Shown: positions 58,468 through 64,000 of the stretch, in pieces
Layout: every line of letters starts with the position of its first letter
How positions within the stretch are numbered: position 1 is the first letter of the stretch
DNA from: Brevibacillus choshinensis
GTDB lineage: Bacteria; Bacillota; Bacilli; Brevibacillales; Brevibacillaceae
NCBI RefSeq assembly: GCF_016811915.1
Contig: NZ_CP069127.1
Span: forward strand, 5,094,501 to 5,158,500
DNA: 64,000 bases
Direction: 5' to 3'
Notes under the pieces: generated by a model
The model's input: the letters and a program-made list of their open reading frames with translations, nothing else
Databases searched by the model: none
What the model was told of the DNA's origin: nothing
Program-made: the position numbers and the translations under genes

Positions 58468-59478
58468 TTGAAAAAGACATGGTTGTATCCAGCTATCGCA
58501 AGTATCGCTCTGTTGGCTTCTGCCTGCGCAAACAACGCTGCACCGAATTACACGACGCCAAACCGCACCACGACCAACCAAGCCGCTCCTCACGCGACCA
58601 ACTTCGACGGTCTGCATACGCGCACTTATGATGGTGTGCGCACACGCGACATCGACGGTTATCACACTCGCACTACCGATGGCGTGACGACACGTAACAT
58701 TGACGGCATCCACACACGGGGCTATCACGGTTATGGTGTAGGCAAAGATGGCATGTATCCCGGCACCAACACTGGTCCAATCACCAACAATGCTTTCACC
58801 GATGGAGTCCGTCCCTACACTGCGTTTCCTGACGGAAGAGTAGGAACTCACGGCATTACAGGTACAGCAGGCGTCCGCGGAGTAACCCCAGGTACCCCAG
58901 CAGGTACTCCAGCAGGTACCCCGGCAGGCACGCATCACTCCATCTACCAAAAGCACGCCTGGAACCGCGGCGGAGCTGGTGTCATGGCGACGGGCATGCC
59001 GCGCATGGGTTACGTCCAAACAGACCGCCAGCACATGCGTACGGCTAGCGCTCACAACGTGTACGTCGACCGCGACGCTCTGGCCCAAGCAGTGGGTAAT
59101 GTGACTGCAAGCTGCCCTGGGGTCCAGCGTTCGACCGTCTTGGTGACGGATAAGGAAATTTTCGTCGGTCTGAATACCCAAGGCGCTGATGCCCGCACTG
59201 CCAAACATCAAGCTCGGATGAATGCGATGTCGGTTTCCCCACGCTACTACAAGGTGTATGTGACCGATAATCAAAACGACATCCAGGAAATTGCTCGTGT
59301 CGCATCGCGTAGCAGCAATATCCATGGTGCTCGCACGGAGGATGCCACCAGCATCAATACGCTGATCAAGCGTATGGGCGGAACCACCGTCAGTGAGCAA
59401 ATGCATGCAAAACAAGCAGGGACAAGCAAAACGCACCACGGAACGACAAAAAGCCATATGGGGACAACCGGTCGCTAA
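58468..59478 (+). CDS. yutC: YhcN/YlaJ-family sporulation lipoprotein (YutC-like) with repeats
   Basis: A 336-residue lipoprotein. TTG at 58468 follows GGGGGTG and starts MKKTWLYPAIASIALLASAC, a signal with lipobox Cys20. Five eight-residue repeats of the form xDGxxTRx lie at about 46-85, then a GTPAGTPAGTPAGT linker near 150, and a C-terminal YhcN/YlaJ domain (DRDALAQAVGNVTASCPGV, VLVTDKEIFVGL, YYKVYVTDNQNDIQEIARVA). YutC occupies this place next to yutD and lipA in Bacillus. YhcN-type proteins are spore-associated. Repeats are specific to this protein. Confidence 0.85.
   Translation: MKKTWLYPAIASIALLASACANNAAPNYTTPNRTTTNQAAPHATNFDGLHTRTYDGVRTRDIDGYHTRTTDGVTTRNIDGIHTRGYHGYGVGKDGMYPGTNTGPITNNAFTDGVRPYTAFPDGRVGTHGITGTAGVRGVTPGTPAGTPAGTPAGTHHSIYQKHAWNRGGAGVMATGMPRMGYVQTDRQHMRTASAHNVYVDRDALAQAVGNVTASCPGVQRSTVLVTDKEIFVGLNTQGADARTAKHQARMNAMSVSPRYYKVYVTDNQNDIQEIARVASRSSNIHGARTEDATSINTLIKRMGGTTVSEQMHAKQAGTSKTHHGTTKSHMGTTGR
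58594..58719 (+). repeat. Five 24-bp degenerate repeats in the lipoprotein gene
   Basis: Each unit encodes eight residues of the pattern xDGxxTRx (DGLHTRTY, DGVRTRDI, DGYHTRTT, DGVTTRNI, DGIHTRGY). They keep frame and alternate aromatic and Asp positions. Confidence 0.75.
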
Positions 59479-59567
59479 AGACTATCATTTCACCTTTCAA
59501 GTGAACGATGTTTAAAGGAATCGGGCTGTAGGCGTAAAGCCGATCGGCTCTGACTACTCTCATATAG

Positions 59568-59610
59568 CAACACCCTCCTGTTCGCTGATCCAGCTGCAGG
59601 AGGGTGTTTT
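59568..59610. terminator. Terminator hairpin between yutC and lipA
   Basis: AACACCCTCCTG/CAGGAGGGTGTTTT with a 15-base loop, just outside the 17-bp repeats. Confidence 0.85.
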
Positions 59611-59678
59611 CGATTACTGCGCCTTGGCGATTACTGCGCCTTAGCGATTACTGCGCCTTGGCGATTACTGCGCCTTAG
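59611..59678. repeat. Four tandem 17-bp repeats over the lipA stop codon
   Basis: CGATTACTGCGCCTTGG units at 59611, 59628, 59645 and 59662, alternating GG and AG at the end. The last unit contains the lipA stop; the others lie just beyond it. Each holds a copy of the KAQ-stop coding end on the minus strand, in shifting frame because 17 is not a multiple of three. Confidence 0.9.
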
Positions 59679-60552
59679 CTATCGTTTCTTTTGCCGCGCT
59701 GGCTTGTTCATGCGCATGGTAGGAGCTGCGAACCAATGGTCCCGCTTCCACATGGCTAAAGCCTCGCTTCATGCCTTCTTCTTTCAAGCGGGCGAATTCA
59801 TCTGGATGGTAGAAGTTTTCCACGTTCAGATGCTTTTTCGTCGGCTGCAAATATTGTCCGATCGTCATGATGTTGACATCTACGGAGCGCAAGTCGTCCA
59901 TCGTCTCGATGATTTCTTCGATCGTCTCGCCGACACCGATCATCAAGCTTGACTTGGTCGGAATGCTTGGCTGGAATTCCTTCGCTTTTTTCAGCAGCTC
60001 CAGCGTCCTGTCGTATTTCGCGCGTGCTCGAACACGGTCCGACATGCGACGAACGGCTTCAATATTGTGATTCAAAACATCTGGTTTCGCATCCATTACA
60101 ACTTTTAGTGCATCCCAGTTCCCCATAAAGTCAGGAATGAGCACTTCCACCGAAGCGAATGGCAAGCGACGGCGAATCGCTCTGATCGTCTCCGCGAAAA
60201 TCTGGGCACCGCCATCCGCCAAATCATCTCTGGCTACAGAGGTCACGACGACATGCTTCAGACGCATTTGCTCTGCTGCTTCAGCCACGCGTTCCGGTTC
60301 GGCAGTGTCTAGCTCCGTCGGCAGTCCCGTTTTCACGGCACAAAAACGACAGGCTCGGGTACATATATCACCCAAAATCATGAAGGTGGCTGTCCCGCTT
60401 GCCCAGCACTCATGAATGTTGGGGCATTTGGCTTCTTCACAAACCGTGTGCAGCGTCTTGCTGCGCATCGTTTGCTTGAGTTCTTTAAAGCTGGCTAGTT
60501 CAGGTCCTGAAACAAGGTTGATCTTGAGCCACTCCGGCTTCCGTTGCGTCAT
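59665..60552 (-). CDS. lipA: Lipoyl synthase
   Basis: A 295-residue radical-SAM enzyme that inserts two sulfurs into octanoyl-protein. Both cluster motifs are intact: the auxiliary C-x4-C-x5-C (Cys38, Cys43, Cys49) and the SAM-binding CTRACRFC (Cys64, Cys68, Cys71). [18 protein letters not shown] and a C-terminal [10 protein letters not shown] also fit. GAGGAGTGAGCCCT precedes the ATG at 60550-60552; an in-frame GTG 3 codons earlier is less likely. The last residues [14 protein letters not shown] run into the 17-bp repeat array. yutB position in the Bacillus block. Confidence 0.95.
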   Translation of the reverse strand: MTQRKPEWLKINLVSGPELASFKELKQTMRSKTLHTVCEEAKCPNIHECWASGTATFMILGDICTRACRFCAVKTGLPTELDTAEPERVAEAAEQMRLKHVVVTSVARDDLADGGAQIFAETIRAIRRRLPFASVEVLIPDFMGNWDALKVVMDAKPDVLNHNIEAVRRMSDRVRARAKYDRTLELLKKAKEFQPSIPTKSSLMIGVGETIEEIIETMDDLRSVDVNIMTIGQYLQPTKKHLNVENFYHPDEFARLKEEGMKRGFSHVEAGPLVRSSYHAHEQASAAKETIAKAQ

Positions 60553-60623
60553 AGGGCTCACTCCTCATGTGACTTGGTCAAACTCCATTATAGAGCTTGG
60601 ATTTCTGGGGGGCAACCTCTTTC

Positions 60624-62831
60624 CTACCCGAGAGTATGCACCAAATGGCGATTGGAAACACGCAGCAGCGGCTCCAGAATCTTCATTTCCCTATCCTGGC
60701 ACGTAAACAGGAAAATCTGGTGCTCCTCGGACAGTTCCATCAAATACGCCAAGGTTTGGCGCAATCGCGCTTCGTCATAGTGCACGAAATGATCGTCAAA
60801 AAAAAGTGGCAACGGCTCCGACTGCTGGCTGACATGTGCATGCAGCGCCAGTCTTTGCGCCAGATAGAGCTGATCCTGCGTGCCTGTCGAGCAATGCTCC
60901 TGGTCCAGTACGAGCTGCCTCGAAGGCTCCAGAACCCGAATGGCAAACCTCTCGTGCGGGTCCAGCCGGACGTCCCGGTAAGCACCTCCCGTAATCTGCG
61001 CCAGTACCTGTGATGCATGCTCATTGACGCCAGGAGAAACTTCCCGATTCCATTCCGCCAGCGCCTCCTCCAAGGTATCCCTGGCGATTTGCAAGGCTTC
61101 CCGCTTTTGCTGCAGCTGCCGAAGTGAAGAAACAGCTTCTTCGTATTCTCCCTTCGCCTTGGCGACCGATACGGTATCGTGAGCGGCTATTTCCCCATTC
61201 GCTCTCGCCATCTCTTCGCGAATCTGCTGCAAGCGATCCTCCAGAGATTGCCACTGAGATGTCCACGCTTCCTGCTCACGCTCCATTTCAGCCTTCTCCA
61301 ATTCCAGGACTCTGCGCAGATCGTCGCCCCAGCGCTCTGCGATCTGTGTTTTCGCGTCCTTTTGCGAGAGCTGGGCTTTTAGCTGGCTGGATTCGCGGGA
61401 GCGCATTCTGCTCAACCATTCATCCCGTTTCTCGACAAATGCTTCCCAATCCGTAGCTCCCCACATCCTGACCATTCGCAGCAGCTCTGCGTCCAGGGCC
61501 GCCAGCTCCTCTTGCTGCTTCTTCCATTCCTGGGCAGCAGAAGGCGCTTCCGCTTCTTTCAACGATCCGGCCTGCTCGCGGTTCGCCCTGGCGAATGCGC
61601 GCGATTTTACCCACGCCCCTCCCGCTAGTGCAGCCGTGAGCACGAACAGGATGACGCTCAGGGCTGGCTGATCCGCTGCCCCCGAGATGATCCCCAGAAC
61701 AGCCGACAACCCTGCGCTGCCCCACAACCAGACGGGGAATCGCTGCTGCTTCCTTTGTCCATCCGTTTGCCGATCCTGACGACGAGTGCCCGCTGTCAAC
61801 GCGGATGCAGCCAGCTCGGCCAGCCGCAAATGCCCCTCTTCCCAGCGCTTGCGCAGCTGGATACCTTTCGCGTAATCGGCCTGAAGTTTATCTCGGTCGA
61901 TTTGAGGCTCGATGTCTTCCGTTTCGGCCGAAGGAACAGCCATGATACGAGAAATAGCTGCCTCATGGATTTGTTTTTCCTCAGCGGATTGCGCCGTGCG
62001 ATCCCACCAGTCCCATTCATCGGAATCGGCGGGGAACCGATAGCTTTTTTGCCATCTCTCCTGCAGGACCTTCTCTCGCGCATGGGCTCGCTGCTTTCGC
62101 TGCTGCAGGCGGCTTCGTTGTTGTTCCAGCTCGTGTCTCTCCGCTTCCCAATCGGCGATTTGCTGTGTCAATTGACTGATGATGGACCATGCCGCCTCTG
62201 CACTTGCCAGCTCCGCCTCTTTTTGGGCGACCAGTGCACCCGCTTTCCCCAGCATCGTGTTCTCCGCCCGTTCTTTCTTCCCGATTGCCGTCAGGTCGCG
62301 GTCCAGCTCAGCCAGCATGCTGTTGACCGCCGGATTCGCCTCATCCGTACGAGAAAGAGAAGGCATCAGGTGCTCAGCTGCAGACAATGGCTCTCTTCTG
62401 ATCCAGGTAATATCCGTAAAAAGCGCACGAGACAGGCCTAGATGCTTTTCCAGAAAATCACGTTCCTTGCGCCTGTCCTCCCGATATACATCCGTAAGCT
62501 CTGTCCATTCCGGATCGAGGAAAATACGCGCCTGCTCCCGTTCCTTTAGCAAGTAGCGGTGGAGCCGATACGATTTTCCCGCCAGCTGGTAGGTGATGAT
62601 CGTCTCGTAATCGCCTTGATGCCAGGGGCGGTATTTGTCATACTCAGGCAGATAGCGAGCGCCTTTTACGTAATCGCGCTTCATGCCGTACAAGGCGGCG
62701 AGGATCCCCTGCAGCATCGTCGACTTCCCCGCTTCGTTCGGAGCGGAAAAAACGTTGACTCCGGGGGCGAAACGGAAAGTGGCGTCGCGCCATTTGCCAA
62801 AGCCTTTGAGTGTCAATTCGTCTACCCTCAT
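60624..62831 (-). CDS. YhaN/SbcC-like SMC-family ATPase
   Basis: A 735-residue ATPase of the Rad50/SbcC type that works with the nuclease encoded upstream. Walker A FSAPNEAGKST (about 28-38) is near the N-terminus and the signature STGTQDQLYLAQRL plus Walker B LPLFFDDHFVHYD near the C-terminus, with two long coiled coils between. Unlike SbcC, a hydrophobic double span (WLWGSAGLSAVLGIIS and LSVILFVLTAALAGGAWV, about 375-415) replaces a zinc hook at the coil apex, as in YhaN, so it may sit at the membrane. ATGA overlap with the nuclease gene. Confidence 0.9.
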   Translation of the reverse strand: MRVDELTLKGFGKWRDATFRFAPGVNVFSAPNEAGKSTMLQGILAALYGMKRDYVKGARYLPEYDKYRPWHQGDYETIITYQLAGKSYRLHRYLLKEREQARIFLDPEWTELTDVYREDRRKERDFLEKHLGLSRALFTDITWIRREPLSAAEHLMPSLSRTDEANPAVNSMLAELDRDLTAIGKKERAENTMLGKAGALVAQKEAELASAEAAWSIISQLTQQIADWEAERHELEQQRSRLQQRKQRAHAREKVLQERWQKSYRFPADSDEWDWWDRTAQSAEEKQIHEAAISRIMAVPSAETEDIEPQIDRDKLQADYAKGIQLRKRWEEGHLRLAELAASALTAGTRRQDRQTDGQRKQQRFPVWLWGSAGLSAVLGIISGAADQPALSVILFVLTAALAGGAWVKSRAFARANREQAGSLKEAEAPSAAQEWKKQQEELAALDAELLRMVRMWGATDWEAFVEKRDEWLSRMRSRESSQLKAQLSQKDAKTQIAERWGDDLRRVLELEKAEMEREQEAWTSQWQSLEDRLQQIREEMARANGEIAAHDTVSVAKAKGEYEEAVSSLRQLQQKREALQIARDTLEEALAEWNREVSPGVNEHASQVLAQITGGAYRDVRLDPHERFAIRVLEPSRQLVLDQEHCSTGTQDQLYLAQRLALHAHVSQQSEPLPLFFDDHFVHYDEARLRQTLAYLMELSEEHQIFLFTCQDREMKILEPLLRVSNRHLVHTLG

Positions 62832-63952
62832 CGCGCGCTTCCCCCTATTCGGGTCAACACTTCGCGGCGAGACTGTCTGATGATCTCACGCTCAGCCTCA
62901 TCGCCAGCCTGCTCTTCCCTCTCATCCAGCTTGGCAAGCCATTTGCCCCAAATGCCCCCGTCTGCAATCAGCTTGCCGGCATCGACATCGGGCCATGTCT
63001 GGTCCGTGATCTGAAAGAGGAAGAAGCGGGAAAAGCGCTGCTGCAGCACAACCGTGGAAGGGACGAAATGGGCTGCACGCTCTCCTGTCAGCGTGACGTA
63101 CAGCATGTCCTCCGTGCGTTCCCTCTCTAGCTGTTGCTCCAGATGCTGGACCAGCTGCTCCATCGTTTCCGCCCCATCCAGACTGACTTCCAGCTTGCGA
63201 ATCTGTCGCTGTCCCACCGCAACGGCCTCGAGCGACACCTTTCCCGCTTCGTTTACTTCCCCGTACAGGACACAGCGGACTCCCTCTTCTTTTGTATTCA
63301 ATCCTTCCGGCGATCCCGGGTATGCTGCGAGCGGGGACTTTTTGACGGGATGCATGAACTGTCCAGGCTTGTGGATGTGCCCCAACGCTACATAGTCCAT
63401 GCCCGTATCCGCCAAATCCTGAAGGGTCATCGGCGCATAGGGATGATGTTCATCCGACTCTTTGCCGAGCAAGCTGCCGTGCAAGACCATCAGATGGTGC
63501 TGGTAGCCGCCCAGCCTTCCCGGGAATGAGGATAAAGGAGATTCGTACACATGCGCTTGCGGGAAACCCCAGCCGTAGACGACGCATGACTTTTCCGGAA
63601 ATTCATAAGCGCCCCACTCCGGTGTAAACCAATGGACATTTCCCGGCCACTCCAGCGTCTGATAAAAAGAGTCCGCATGCCACGGATCGTGATTGCCCGG
63701 CGCGATGCACACCGGCACGGGAGCGACACTGGCAAAAAGGTCTCGCAAAAACAGTGCAGTCGATCTGCGTCCACCGTGATATTCCAACAAATCGCCTGCA
63801 ATCAGCCAAAAGTCGACTTGCCTGTCCAGCACGAGATCGCGTATGTCCCGCATTGTTTTGCGAAAATCGTCCTGACGCAGCTCGTACAGCTCGGACAATG
63901 TATGCAGCGGAGCATCCAGATGGACATCCGCGGTATGGATAAAGGACAACAC
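62828..63952 (-). CDS. SbcD/YhaO-like DNA exonuclease
   Basis: A 374-residue metallophosphoesterase of the Mre11/SbcD group. Phosphodiesterase motifs are complete: HTADVHLDAP (Asp9, His11), AGDLLEYHG, APGNHDPWH, VLHGSLLG and LGHIHKPGQF. GTG at 63950-63952, preceded by GGGAGGAG, starts MLSFIHTADV; the adjacent TTG is possible. It is first in the pair with the YhaN-like ATPase, sharing ATGA at 62828-62831. In Bacillus, YhaO-YhaN lie with yhaM rather than beside lipA. Confidence 0.9.
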   Translation of the reverse strand: MLSFIHTADVHLDAPLHTLSELYELRQDDFRKTMRDIRDLVLDRQVDFWLIAGDLLEYHGGRRSTALFLRDLFASVAPVPVCIAPGNHDPWHADSFYQTLEWPGNVHWFTPEWGAYEFPEKSCVVYGWGFPQAHVYESPLSSFPGRLGGYQHHLMVLHGSLLGKESDEHHPYAPMTLQDLADTGMDYVALGHIHKPGQFMHPVKKSPLAAYPGSPEGLNTKEEGVRCVLYGEVNEAGKVSLEAVAVGQRQIRKLEVSLDGAETMEQLVQHLEQQLERERTEDMLYVTLTGERAAHFVPSTVVLQQRFSRFFLFQITDQTWPDVDAGKLIADGGIWGKWLAKLDEREEQAGDEAEREIIRQSRREVLTRIGGSAR

Positions 63953-64000
63953 AAGACTTCAACTCCTCCCATGACAACCTTACGCGTCAGTGGTACAATT

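Noticed and set aside
59611-59678. CRISPR-like array of 17-bp repeats
   Set aside because: Units are directly adjacent with no spacers and overlap the lipA end, so they are a tandem duplication.

Overview
The window is a gene-dense piece (about 70 genes, no rRNA, tRNA, CRISPR array or insertion sequence seen) of a spore-forming Firmicute chromosome, most likely Brevibacillus or a close relative. The evidence is strong AGGAGG-type ribosome binding sites, many TTG and GTG starts, a conserved yui-yum-yut gene block in much the same order as in Bacillus subtilis, spore-linked genes (YutH/CotS-like, Spo0E-like, YhcN/YlaJ-type lipoprotein), and a futalosine-type menaquinone gene. Base composition looks near 50-55% GC.

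Left part (1-8,200). A minus-strand catabolic locus: DeoR regulator, TarJ-like alditol-phosphate dehydrogenase, then an Ugp-like ABC importer (ATPase, two permeases, binding lipoprotein), a glycerophosphodiester phosphodiesterase and an AraB ribulokinase that runs off the left edge. Together they suggest import and breakdown of a glycerophospho-pentitol or a related compound. Repeats of TGTTCATT lie upstream of both the regulator and the importer, and three perfect hairpins separate permease from binding protein.

Middle left (8,400-17,300). An orphan protein, a PAS-GGDEF-EAL-PilZ c-di-GMP protein, a MIP18/YitW-like protein, a Fur-box-controlled FTR1/EfeU iron permease with a small partner lipoprotein, and an aldehyde dehydrogenase/acetolactate-synthase-like pair.

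Centre (17,300-31,300). A yui-yum block: yuiH, CoA-binding protein, pepA (yuiE), DUF309, yuiD, a BtuF-like protein, yuiC, tryptophan dioxygenase kynA, a broken aminotransferase/MBL-like scrap, yuiB, yuiA, a Nudix hydrolase, yumB and yumC, then small proteins and a CuA-type cupredoxin lipoprotein.

Middle right (31,400-41,300). An accessory stretch: a three-gene cassette (regulator, MFS transporter, AbgB-like M20 amidohydrolase), a divergent MocR regulator/aminotransferase pair with direct-repeat operators, a truncated metallophosphoesterase, a TIMP/NTR-like surface protein and a DUF4173 membrane protein.

Right part (41,400-64,000). A yut block: HesB-type protein (yutM), Spo0E-like, mqnE, yuzB, yutJ, yuzD, mccB-mccA, yutI, an alpha/beta hydrolase, a D-2-hydroxyacid dehydrogenase, yutH, yutG, yutF, a SufR-like regulator, yutE, a 35-residue membrane peptide, glpX, DUF3055, a Gly/Trp/Pro-rich protein, yutD, a YutC-like lipoprotein, lipA, and a YhaN/YhaO (SbcCD-like) pair. 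Fe-S assembly, two NDH-2-like flavoproteins, menaquinone and lipoate genes make this mainly a redox and cofactor neighbourhood.
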